Positions 1-6,176 of a DNA stretch of 6,184 bases are shown in pieces. This DNA is from Desulfobacterales bacterium. GTDB lineage: Bacteria; Desulfobacterota; Desulfobacteria; Desulfobacterales; BuS5. The notes beneath the pieces are model-generated. The model was given only the letters and a program-made list of their open reading frames with translations, ran no database searches and was not told where the DNA came from. The stretch covers positions 1-6,184 of the forward strand of contig JAGVGX010000068.1 in the NCBI GenBank assembly GCA_020056865.1. The letters are read 5' to 3'. How positions within the stretch are numbered: position 1 is the first letter of the stretch; each line of letters begins with the position of its first letter. The translations under genes and the position numbers were made by a program.

Positions 1-16
1 ACAACGATGAAAACCG

Positions 17-36
17 CGCAGCTCTGTTCAGCTGCG
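17..36 (-). terminator. Possible weak terminator or hairpin after the porin gene
   Basis: On the minus strand CGCAGCT-GAACAG-AGCTGCG forms a perfect seven-pair stem with a six-base loop, followed by CGGTTTTC. The short T4 run begins three bases after the stem, so it is at best a weak intrinsic terminator. It is about 100 bases beyond the porin stop. The gap 37-139 also contains a palindrome, ATCAGCTGAT, at 100-109, and no gene. Confidence 0.35.
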
Positions 37-139
37 AGTGAACTACAATGTGCAGCTTAAATTCGATTGATTTTTGTCTTGACTAAGGGGTCCACTATAA
101 TCAGCTGATCCAGGATTTTTATTTCTCAAAAAAGTTGAG

Positions 140-1297
140 TTAAAAACTATAGGATAATTTTGCCGCGAAGAGCATCCATTCGCTGTAAGTATGGCCGTCA
201 CTATCAGGCTCAACACCGAATTCACCGTTCATCAGGTGGGTTTCCAATTTTGCGATCCAGTTGGGATTTATATCAAATCTGAAAGAGAGGCATTGATCTT
301 TAAGCTCGTTTGCGTCCCCTTTTTTATCAGTATCATCTATGTATTTGGAGTAATAACAGGCTGCCTCAAACCAATCCGTAAACCGGTATCCCAGGCTGAC
401 ATAAAATGAGTCTTTGGTGTCGTTTTCGCTTTTAATTGGCGGCATGCCAGCTATATATATTTCCGTGTCGCGCATAAACCACATGTTTTCTGCGACAATT
501 TTAAAGTTATCATATAAATATTCCGCTGAAAGAACAACAAATTCTACGGGATCCATGCTAACTTCAACCGGTACAGTTCGGGTCCCTTCAAAGGAAGTCC
601 CCACATTTAAATACGTGCTGGCTATGCGAAGCCCGTTAACAGGAGTTGTCCAGATCAAACGAGTAAGGTATGCCCCCCGATCTACCTCAATTTTTGTAAT
701 GGTGTCGACGCTTCCGGTAACCTCTTTTATAAACCTCACTGTACCGCTGTCAAGAGATAACTGCGTGTCTCCGGTTAGCAGCTGATATTCCAGAAGGCCT
801 ACGGCACCCATTGGCAGAGCACCAAACAGCTCTATTCCCTTTATTGTGTTAAAGGAATCCCGCAGCCATTCATTATAAACACTGGATGGTAGAAAGACGG
901 ATGTCCTTAAAGAATCAAAATCTCTGATATCATTATAAAAACCAAAAGGAATTTTAACAAGTCCGGCTCTCAGCCCCAGCCAGTTTCTAAACGAATATTC
1001 CGCATATGCCCAGTTAACGATAATTTCGTCATTTCCAATCGGTCCCAGGTCCTTGGAAAAAAATTGACATCCCATTTTAAGATCACTTTTTACAAAAGTT
1101 GTAAAATTGATTCCCATTTCATTAAACTGAAAAGTGCCGTCATTGGTTTCCGCCAGATAGTTGTTCTGATCGGTCATTAAATATCCTTGGGAAATAAATC
1201 CATGAATATCCACTTCTTCAGCACCTGTCGGCAGATTGCCCGCAATCAACACACAAATAACAATTCCAAATATCAGCATAAAATATGTTTTTTTCAT
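140..1297 (-). CDS. Porin-like outer-membrane beta-barrel protein
   Basis: The 385-residue protein has a signal peptide (hydrophobic about 5-20) likely cut after PTGA at residue 26. The mature chain opens VDIHGFISQGYL, as in porin-like proteins of Gram-negative bacteria. Alternating polar/aromatic strands run throughout, for example WAYAEYSFRNWLGLRAGLV (96-113), followed by KIPFGFYNDIRDFDSLRTSVFLP (115-137), a region I recognise from the family found beside small PstS-like proteins. The chain ends LSYSF, with the C-terminal aromatic residue used for BAM-dependent barrel assembly. Only two cysteines are present, one in the signal peptide and Cys77. It should form a diffusion channel or a specific uptake pore in the outer membrane; the solute is unknown. 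It follows the phosphate-binding-like gene by 100 bases on the same strand and is probably co-transcribed with it. Family confidence is good, substrate none. Confidence 0.82.
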   Translation of the reverse strand: MKKTYFMLIFGIVICVLIAGNLPTGAEEVDIHGFISQGYLMTDQNNYLAETNDGTFQFNEMGINFTTFVKSDLKMGCQFFSKDLGPIGNDEIIVNWAYAEYSFRNWLGLRAGLVKIPFGFYNDIRDFDSLRTSVFLPSSVYNEWLRDSFNTIKGIELFGALPMGAVGLLEYQLLTGDTQLSLDSGTVRFIKEVTGSVDTITKIEVDRGAYLTRLIWTTPVNGLRIASTYLNVGTSFEGTRTVPVEVSMDPVEFVVLSAEYLYDNFKIVAENMWFMRDTEIYIAGMPPIKSENDTKDSFYVSLGYRFTDWFEAACYYSKYIDDTDKKGDANELKDQCLSFRFDINPNWIAKLETHLMNGEFGVEPDSDGHTYSEWMLFAAKLSYSF

Positions 1298-1304
1298 CTG
1301 TTTT

Positions 1305-1310
1305 CCTCCA
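1305..1310 (-). promoter_or_regulatory. Ribosome binding site of the porin-like gene
   Basis: The minus strand reads TGGAGG seven bases before the ATG at 1297, supporting this start, which also begins a normal signal peptide (MKKTYF). Confidence 0.8.
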
Positions 1311-1337
1311 TTCCCGGATAAGTCGAAAATATCCCAA

Positions 1338-1353
1338 TGTATTAGTGTATTAG
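1338..1353. repeat. Tandem 8-base repeat between the binding protein and porin genes
   Basis: TGTATTAG occurs twice in direct succession in the 100-base gap. It may be a slippage product; no regulatory role is evident. Confidence 0.4.
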
Positions 1354-1397
1354 AGCAATGCTGTTCCCTTTAGCATGGTTTTGCCCAGTTGCATAGA

Positions 1398-1835
1398 TTA
1401 TTTCGCAAGTATCTTAATCTCACTCGAAGGCTTCACATCAGAGGAGATATAGCCAATGGCCCCTTTGGTTTTTGACACATAGTCCACAAGTTCGTCAACG
1501 GATTTCACCTTAACAGGCAGAGTGCCTTTTCCGGTAAATAAATTCTGTCGCCAGACATTTTCGAACTGGTTTTCAGTCCGTTTAATATATTTTTGAAGGA
1601 AGTTTTTATGAACATCGGCATCTTGTGATACGACGACCATGACCATATCATTGTTTCCCCATTTGGCGGTTTTTCCTAAAAAAATATTTTTGATTTCATC
1701 CGGATCAAGTTTTTCGGCAGGCACACTCGGGTTCGCGATTATCAGTACTTCGCCAGCCAATGCATAAGCGGTTCCGAACACGGATGCCCAGTAGACCAGA
1801 CAGGCTGCCGTCATGGTTTTAAGCCAAATTTTCAT
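1398..1835 (-). CDS. Short secreted phosphate-binding-like (PstS-type, PBP-like) protein
   Basis: The 145-residue protein has a signal peptide (hydrophobic about 9-23) with a likely cleavage after AYALA at residue 27, leaving GEVLIIANPS. The mature part resembles the opening lobe of PstS-like periplasmic binding proteins. LDPDEIKNIFLGKTAKWGN (43-61), FENVWRQNLFTGKG (91-104) and GAIGYIS (125-131) are the family's landmarks. Full PstS proteins are around 300 residues or more, so about half of the usual two-lobed protein is missing. The reading frame is intact and opens on a strong ribosome site, so it is a genuine short family member, not a truncation. Databases often label such proteins phosphate ABC transporter substrate-binding, but no permease or ATPase is nearby and phosphate binding is unproven. 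It precedes the porin-like gene by 100 bases, a pairing I associate with this family, so a periplasmic role linked to the porin is plausible. Confidence 0.8.
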   Translation of the reverse strand: MKIWLKTMTAACLVYWASVFGTAYALAGEVLIIANPSVPAEKLDPDEIKNIFLGKTAKWGNNDMVMVVVSQDADVHKNFLQKYIKRTENQFENVWRQNLFTGKGTLPVKVKSVDELVDYVSKTKGAIGYISSDVKPSSEIKILAK

Positions 1836-1840
1836 TTTTT

Positions 1841-1846
1841 CCTCCT
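1841..1846 (-). promoter_or_regulatory. Strong ribosome binding site of the phosphate-binding-like gene
   Basis: The minus strand reads AGGAGG, five A residues, then ATG at 1835, a near-ideal site that confirms the start. Confidence 0.85.
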
Positions 1847-1897
1847 GATTTTAAAGGTTAAAATTTCATCCGAAGTACGGGTGGCACTACCTGAGTG

Positions 1898-1919
1898 AGA
1901 AGCAGGGAATGCTGCTCCC
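1898..1919 (-). other. Hairpin in the leader of the phosphate-binding-like gene
   Basis: On the minus strand GGGAGCAG-CATTCC-CTGCTTCT forms an eight-pair stem, two of them G-U, with a six-base loop. It ends about 60 bases before the ATG at 1835. No T-tract follows, so it is not a standard terminator. It may stabilise or regulate the leader, or be incidental. Confidence 0.3.
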
Positions 1920-1952
1920 GATTTTAGGGAAAAAGAAATTGTTGAAATACCA

Positions 1953-1997
1953 TTTTTTTTATGCCTCCGGCAGCCAGATTTTTAAAATCTGGACAAA
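1953..1997 (+). repeat. Intergenic repeat element, copy A
   Basis: Read on the plus strand: a T8 run (1953-1960), GCCTCCGGCAG (1963-1973), directly abutting a perfect 9-1-9 palindrome CCAGATTTT-T-AAAATCTGG (1974-1992), then ACAAA (1993-1997). Copy B, in the opposite orientation, has the same parts in the same order, so this is not a simple terminator. Neither strand has a T-tract directly after the palindrome. Confidence 0.6.
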
Positions 1998-2075
1998 TAG
2001 GTAGGAGGATTGAATTTTTAGAGATCGCTAAAGATGACACAACATATCTTTCTAAAAGTGGCACCCCAAAATGTG

Positions 2076-2129
2076 TTTGTCAACCTTTTTAAAAGGTTGG
2101 CTCCCGGCAGGGCCGCTGGAGGCGAAAAA
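2076..2129 (-). repeat. Intergenic repeat element, copy B (inverted relative to A)
   Basis: Read on the minus strand: T5 (2129-2125), GCCTCCAGCGG (2123-2113; 9 of 11 identical to copy A), a 13-base insert CCCTGCCGGGAGC not present in A, a perfect 9-1-9 palindrome CAACCTTTT-A-AAAAGGTTG (2099-2081), then ACAAA (2080-2076). The palindrome arms differ from copy A while the TTTT-N-AAAA core is kept. That suggests compensatory change in a structured element. The insert and block can also form a GC-rich hairpin (CGGC/GCCG at 2105-2115). Confidence 0.6.
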
Positions 2130-2207
2130 CTATTCTGAACTGAAAGTAACCAAAACAACGTCAAATTGGGTATATTAGTATTTTCCAAATCCCTTAGATG
2201 AATCAAA

Positions 2208-2807
2208 TCAAGATCGATTAAAAGCGGGTTGCACCACAATGAGAGGCGCATCATTGAATGATTCACTTTCCCATTTATAGCTTCCGAAAAGCCCGAACAA
2301 CATTGGTTTGTATTGAGCATTGTGTCTAATAACTTTCACTCCTTTTTTTAAAGATACGGTTAAATTTCCACTAATTTTCCCATCAATTGATTTTAATTGA
2401 TTACGAGTAGTATCATCAAGTTTAGCGACAGTAATTTCTATAGTGCCATCCTGGTGTGAATTAATAGAAAATATATCCATAAAGTCGTAATCATAGCCGG
2501 AAGCGACGCTCTTTTCAGCATACACTTTATATCGTCCTTTACCCAAATACTCAATTTTTTTAATGCTAGATTCTTCTCTAAGTTCCTTTTCCCCCGCCGC
2601 CTCATCTTCTTGGGATAGCTCTCCCTTCATTGCAGATGCAACAGTTTGGGCATACGTCAAAGTTCCATCGTAGATGAATGTATATCCCCCATCCTTATTT
2701 ACAGTTACATTGACCTTAAAATTTTCTGGTATCCAACAACCAGTAAGCGATATGAGCGTACTTGCAACTGCAACCAGCGCCAATGAAACTGCATGAATTT
2801 TTTTCAT
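2208..2807 (-). CDS. Predicted lipoprotein of unknown function
   Basis: The 199-residue protein begins MKKIHAV, followed by a hydrophobic stretch (6-21) and the lipobox LTGC with Cys24, so signal peptidase II processing and lipidation are expected. The residue after Cys is Trp, not Asp, so by the Lol +2 rule the outer membrane is the default site. The mature part starts WIPENFKVNVTVNKDGGYTF and alternates charged and hydrophobic residues. It looks beta-rich, with an acidic helical piece around 60-80 (SQEDEAAGEKELREESS). I do not recognise a named family. The opening V-x-V-x-V-N-x-D-G pattern loosely recalls LppM-type lipoproteins, but this is too weak to name it. The ATG at 2807 is chosen over the in-frame GTG at 2840 because AGGAG sits at 2815-2819 and a signal peptide should start MKK. 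It lies 109 bases after the synthetase stop, with its own promoter candidate. Confidence 0.75.
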   Translation of the reverse strand: MKKIHAVSLALVAVASTLISLTGCWIPENFKVNVTVNKDGGYTFIYDGTLTYAQTVASAMKGELSQEDEAAGEKELREESSIKKIEYLGKGRYKVYAEKSVASGYDYDFMDIFSINSHQDGTIEITVAKLDDTTRNQLKSIDGKISGNLTVSLKKGVKVIRHNAQYKPMLFGLFGSYKWESESFNDAPLIVVQPAFNRS

Positions 2808-2814
2808 TTTTTTT

Positions 2815-2819
2815 CTCCT
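2815..2819 (-). promoter_or_regulatory. Ribosome binding site that decides the lipoprotein start
   Basis: The minus strand reads AGGAG, then seven A residues, then ATG at 2807. The longer frame from GTG at 2840 would translate through this site and put MLITINVRRKK in front of the signal peptide, so the shorter start is preferred. Confidence 0.8.
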
Positions 2820-2866
2820 AACATTTATTGTTATTAACACACCGACTTATTACTTGGCTAGTAGAT

Positions 2867-2877
2867 GCATAATATGC
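2867..2877. repeat. Short palindrome in the lipoprotein leader
   Basis: GCATAATATGC is an 11-base perfect palindrome around a central A. It sits just downstream of the candidate start point near 2881. A second small palindrome, GTTCCGAAC, lies at 2879-2887 between it and the -10 box. The two could be operator half-sites or simple AT-rich chance. No regulator gene is present in the window. Confidence 0.35.
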
Positions 2878-2887
2878 GGTTCCGAAC

Positions 2888-2915
2888 ATTATACCGAAGT
2901 GTGAATTTATTCAAA
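2888..2915 (-). promoter_or_regulatory. Candidate sigma70-type promoter for the lipoprotein gene
   Basis: On the minus strand a perfect TATAAT (-10) lies at 2893-2888. A partial -35, TTTGAA, lies at 2915-2910, with a 16-base spacer. It begins immediately after the acyl-CoA synthetase stop (2917-2919), where an internal promoter would be expected. Transcription would start near 2881 and leave a leader of about 75 bases. The -35 is a weak match, so this is a candidate only. Confidence 0.4.
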
Positions 2916-2916
2916 G

Positions 2917-5133
2917 TTACATACAGGGTTGGGAACCAAGCTCGTCTTGCCCTGTATTATAATCGATCACCATTAATGCGTCCGCGACAATAGCGCCTTT
3001 CCCTTTTTCCAGAACTATTAAAGGGTTGATATCGATCTCTTTTATTTGTGGGAAGTCCGCTGCAAGCCGGGAAATATTTAAAATAATATCAAAAACAGCC
3101 TCCCTGTCATATGGGCCTTTTCCTCTGTATCCAGAAATAATTTTACCGGCGATGGTCTCCGAAATCATCTCGTTAATATCCAATTCCGCTAACGGGCATA
3201 ATCTTACTGACGAATTATTTAATAATTCCACATAAATTCCTCCGGGTCCAAACATGACCACAGGCCCATATACCGCATCATGAAGAGCGCCCACAACGCA
3301 CTCTATACCCCCTGTGATCATTTCCTGGATTAGCATACCGTTTCCGATTTCTTCAGGCAAATGAACAGAAATTTTTCCGGATAGATCAGAATAAGCTTTA
3401 CGCAATTCTTTTTCCGAATTCAAGGAAAGGAATACACCCTGAAACTCCGTTTTATGTAGAACCTTGTCTGAGTTGATTTTCAATACAACAGGATAACCTA
3501 TTTCATCTGCAAACTTTACCGCTTCATCATCAGAAAAAATAATTTTCTCACGGGTGCATTTGATATTATAAGCTTCAAACACTTTTTTTGATATATACTC
3601 GGAGAGATTGCTTTTTTGAGATGAGTTACTTAATATTTTTTTTACTTTATCAATAGCAGGATTAAATGCGGGCAGCTGGCGGTTATCTGAGTCCGCAATC
3701 TTTTTCTTTCTCACGCTGTAATTCGCAAAAGCACCCAAAGCTTTAGCAGCAACGTCTTGAGATCTGGCGGCAGCAACACCAAATTTTCTTAAATATTTAA
3801 TATCTTGCTGACCGAAACTTTCAGACATCTGCATAAATACAAAAACCGGTTTAGCACTCATTTTGCTCACTTCTACAATTTTTTTTAAAATAGATGTATC
3901 CGTACCATCACCGGGCCAGTATTCAACTAACATCATGTCAATATTCGGATCATCTATTGCGATATGTAAAGATTTTGAAAGCAGCTCAGGATCAAGTAAA
4001 ATTTGAGAAGTTAAGTCAACAGGATTGGCGCTTGATCCATAGGATGGCAAAATTACGTTAAGCTTTTCCCTTGTTTTTGGGGAAAGCGATACCACATCAA
4101 GGCCTGATTCAACGCATTTATCTGACATGAGAACGCCACTGCCCCCTGAGGCGGCTATAATTAATACTCTATTGCTCTTTGGAAGACTGTTGTGCACGAG
4201 CAGATATTTTATGATGTTAAATTCTTCCATATTGTCCGGACGAATTATAGCTTTTTGTTTTACAAGCGCCTGGAATATTTTTTCAGAACCGACAATTGAT
4301 CCTGTATGAGATAGTGCGGCTTTAGCGGCGGCATCCGTTTTTCCGGACTTGATCAATAAAAGAGGTTTGCCCGCTTTCAAGGCAAGCGCAGCGGCACGCA
4401 TTAATTTTTTTCCGTCTTTTACGCCTTCCAGGTATCCTCCTATGATTTTTGTTTCATGGTCATTGATCAAATAGAGAATATAGTCGGCAAACGCTACGCC
4501 CGCCTCATTACCTGAACTGATGAAGTATGACATGCCAATCCCTGTTTCAAATGTCCCCAGATATGCTGCTGTTCCAAAACCGCCGCTTTGACTCACAAAG
4601 CCTAACATATTCGGATTGGCATAGTCTGTATTCAATTTAGTAATGGCAAAACCTGCGGACATACCGTTTAAAAAATTGAAAATTCCCTGACTGTTCGGAC
4701 CGCACAAGAGTATATTATTATCATGAGTTAATTTTGCTATTTGATTTTGAATTTTTTTTCCATTGCTGTCACTTTCTGAAAAACCCGATGTTAAAATGAT
4801 GATACTTCTTACCTTTTTTTTAATACAGCTTTTTATAACATCTAAAACCAGGTCGGAAGGAACCGCAACAATCGACATATCAACGGCATCATCTATATCC
4901 TCAATAGAATTGTAGCATTTCATGTCATTTATTTTGTCATATCTTGGATTTACTAAAAAAATTTTACCTCTGAAGTTGTTTTCACAGAGTGAAAACACAG
5001 GATGTCCCCCAGGTTTGACAGGAACTTTGGATGCGCCAACTATCGCTATTGAGTCCGGATAGAAGAGTTTATCAAGTTCCTTCATTGGAACTGCGGCAGC
5101 GATATTTATATTTTTTTTTAAATTTTCGTTCAT
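2917..5133 (-). CDS. NDP-forming acyl-CoA synthetase (acetate--CoA ligase, ADP-forming type), fused alpha-beta
   Basis: The 738-residue cytoplasmic enzyme should interconvert acyl-CoA + ADP + Pi and acid + CoA + ATP, conserving energy as ATP or activating an acid. Domain order: CoA-binding Rossmann domain (about 22-150; SIAIVGAS at 28-35, CGPNSQG at 144-150), succinyl-CoA-ligase-like region (about 172-470) and C-terminal ATP-grasp (about 510-725). SQSGG (181-185) and GNEAGVAFADY (208-218) are family landmarks. The phosphorylated histidine is probably His276 in SHTGS. The second relay histidine of the family is His560 in LHKTEFQGV. The ATP-grasp also shows MFGPGGIYVE (627-636) and EIDINPL (699-705). 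Length is slightly above the usual 690-720 for single-chain members, with a short N-terminal extension of about 20 residues. The ATG at 5133 has AAGGAG at 5142-5147, well spaced. Substrate (acetate, propionate, branched or aryl acid) cannot be read from sequence. It lies 59 bases after the BtrH-like gene. Confidence 0.93.
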   Translation of the reverse strand: MNENLKKNINIAAAVPMKELDKLFYPDSIAIVGASKVPVKPGGHPVFSLCENNFRGKIFLVNPRYDKINDMKCYNSIEDIDDAVDMSIVAVPSDLVLDVIKSCIKKKVRSIIILTSGFSESDSNGKKIQNQIAKLTHDNNILLCGPNSQGIFNFLNGMSAGFAITKLNTDYANPNMLGFVSQSGGFGTAAYLGTFETGIGMSYFISSGNEAGVAFADYILYLINDHETKIIGGYLEGVKDGKKLMRAAALALKAGKPLLLIKSGKTDAAAKAALSHTGSIVGSEKIFQALVKQKAIIRPDNMEEFNIIKYLLVHNSLPKSNRVLIIAASGGSGVLMSDKCVESGLDVVSLSPKTREKLNVILPSYGSSANPVDLTSQILLDPELLSKSLHIAIDDPNIDMMLVEYWPGDGTDTSILKKIVEVSKMSAKPVFVFMQMSESFGQQDIKYLRKFGVAAARSQDVAAKALGAFANYSVRKKKIADSDNRQLPAFNPAIDKVKKILSNSSQKSNLSEYISKKVFEAYNIKCTREKIIFSDDEAVKFADEIGYPVVLKINSDKVLHKTEFQGVFLSLNSEKELRKAYSDLSGKISVHLPEEIGNGMLIQEMITGGIECVVGALHDAVYGPVVMFGPGGIYVELLNNSSVRLCPLAELDINEMISETIAGKIISGYRGKGPYDREAVFDIILNISRLAADFPQIKEIDINPLIVLEKGKGAIVADALMVIDYNTGQDELGSQPCM

Positions 5134-5141
5134 GAATTTTT

Positions 5142-5147
5142 CTCCTT
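5142..5147 (-). promoter_or_regulatory. Ribosome binding site of the acyl-CoA synthetase
   Basis: The minus strand reads AAGGAG eight bases before the ATG at 5133, which fixes this start. The gap 5134-5192 upstream has no T-tract terminator hairpin on the minus strand, consistent with read-through from the BtrH-like gene. Confidence 0.8.
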
Positions 5148-5192
5148 AGAAATAAAGCAGGCAGATCGTTACGAATGCTTTTTTTTCTAAAA

Positions 5193-6176
5193 TTATCCAA
5201 ACAGTTTTACACTTTCTCCATGATAAGCTATCTCAAGATTTGCCAGCAGAACGAGTTTGTCCCTGGCGTCGGAAAAATCAGGCTTTTCTTCTTCTGAAAC
5301 CTTTTTCAGAGACAGGGAAAACTCCTGCCAGGCTTTGGCCACAGTCGCCATCTTTTCCTGAAGACCATATATCTTGATTTGCGGCAAATACCGAGAGCTC
5401 TCGTCCAGGAAATCCGCATAAAGAAATCTGAAAGCACCTCCTCCTGTGCCTCTCTTTTCAGTCACCTGATAAGCAAAACGGGCAGTCCATCTCCAATCAT
5501 CAAGCAGATGCCAACCCTCAATGTCCGTTATCCATTTGTTAAGAGCCCCTCTTCCTGAAAAATCAAATTGGTCATTCAGAATAAGCCGGCTATTCATTAT
5601 AATGGCGTTTCTGATGACATCTGAAAGCTCCTGTGCAATGATAATTCTTTCCGGTGCGAACATATGCCCTTTAATGTCAAAAAAGCCACTACTGCAATAA
5701 CGAGCCTTTCTGATCTGGTCCATTGGCACGGCTATGGGATATTTTCTCTCCGTGTCCGTTACCACAAAATGAGCGATAGCCCTATCATACCCCCACACAT
5801 TAATCACATGGCCAGGGAAGTGAGTGCTGGTATTAAAATATGGCAGATAATAGATATCTGTCTGAATGATAGCCGCCCTGGATTCATCAAGCCGTTTAAC
5901 AAGCAGAGTCTCACTTTCATGCGGATCTTCATGGGTTTCCCATTGAAACGGAACGCCAATATTCATAAAAAATTGCTTTTCAAAATCAGCAGATCGCACA
6001 TGAACAATGCGGCTTGCCAGTGGCTTGCCAGCACTAATCAAATATATACTCAATCCCTGACCAATACCGAAACACATAGCCTCGGTCATTTCAATACCAT
6101 GAAATGCCATAAGATCTCGGATACCAGTACTGGCGCAATGTCTTCCGGGTTCATGCGTAATGTTTAGACTTGTCAT
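5193..6176 (-). CDS. BtrH-like N-terminal domain / DUF4872-type protein, putative acyltransferase
   Basis: This 327-residue soluble protein has no signal peptide or membrane segment. Its N-terminus (RHCASTGIRDLMAFHGIEMT, then FGIGQGL) matches my knowledge of the BtrH N-terminal domain, a papain-like fold with a reactive cysteine. Candidate triad residues are Cys14, His123 (in FPGHVINVWGYD) and Asp141 (in VVTDTE). The C-terminal half (about 195-325) carries GTGGGAFRFLYADFLDES near 243-260, typical of the DUF4872 domain that follows BtrH-like domains. BtrH of butirosin biosynthesis transfers an acyl group from an acyl-carrier protein to an aminoglycoside amine. The substrate here is unknown and need not be an antibiotic. 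Start: ATG at 6176 with a weak AGG five bases upstream, at the window edge. The N-terminal motif starts by residue 12, so later starts would remove Cys14. The next gene lies 59 bases downstream on the same strand. Family assignment is fairly sure; the reaction is inferred. Confidence 0.8.
   Translation of the reverse strand: MTSLNITHEPGRHCASTGIRDLMAFHGIEMTEAMCFGIGQGLSIYLISAGKPLASRIVHVRSADFEKQFFMNIGVPFQWETHEDPHESETLLVKRLDESRAAIIQTDIYYLPYFNTSTHFPGHVINVWGYDRAIAHFVVTDTERKYPIAVPMDQIRKARYCSSGFFDIKGHMFAPERIIIAQELSDVIRNAIIMNSRLILNDQFDFSGRGALNKWITDIEGWHLLDDWRWTARFAYQVTEKRGTGGGAFRFLYADFLDESSRYLPQIKIYGLQEKMATVAKAWQEFSLSLKKVSEEEKPDFSDARDKLVLLANLEIAYHGESVKLFG

Larger units (their letters stand above)
1836..2207. 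other. Gene-free stretch with repeat pair and leader hairpin
   Basis: These 372 bases separate the lipoprotein stop from the phosphate-binding-like gene. No frame here has a convincing start with ribosome binding site and protein-like composition. The content is: two related inverted elements (1953-1997 and 2076-2129), 78 bases of unassigned sequence between them, a hairpin at 1898-1919, and the ribosome binding site at 1841-1846. The bases just downstream of the lipoprotein stop (2130-2207) show no strong terminator. A promoter for the downstream pair probably lies in this stretch, but no -35/-10 pair stands out. Confidence 0.7.

Noticed and set aside
79..101. Plus-strand TTGACT and TATAAT as a promoter
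   Set aside because: The two boxes are only 11 bases apart, far below the 16-18 needed, and no plus-strand gene follows.
122..138. Small inverted repeat CTCAA/TTGAG just after the porin stop as a terminator
   Set aside because: The stem is only five weak pairs and has no T-tract after it on the minus strand.
1974..1992. Palindrome as a bidirectional terminator
   Set aside because: Neither strand has a T-tract directly after the stem, and the stem centre is AT-only. The match to copy B explains it better as part of a repeat.
2000..2020. Plus-strand AGGAGG followed by TTG as a gene start
   Set aside because: The frame TTG AAT TTT TAG stops after three codons.
2018..2320. Minus-strand open frame of 100 codons overlapping the lipoprotein C-terminus
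   Set aside because: It shares sequence with the lipoprotein in another frame, runs through repeat copy B, has no ribosome binding site, and its translation is low-complexity without family features.
6011..6030. Direct repeat of CTTGCCAG inside the BtrH-like gene
   Set aside because: Two short copies within a coding region are explained by codon content, and there is no further periodicity.
5664..6167. Plus-strand open frame of 167 codons opposite the BtrH-like gene
   Set aside because: It is antisense to a well-supported coding region, with no ribosome site or recognisable protein features.
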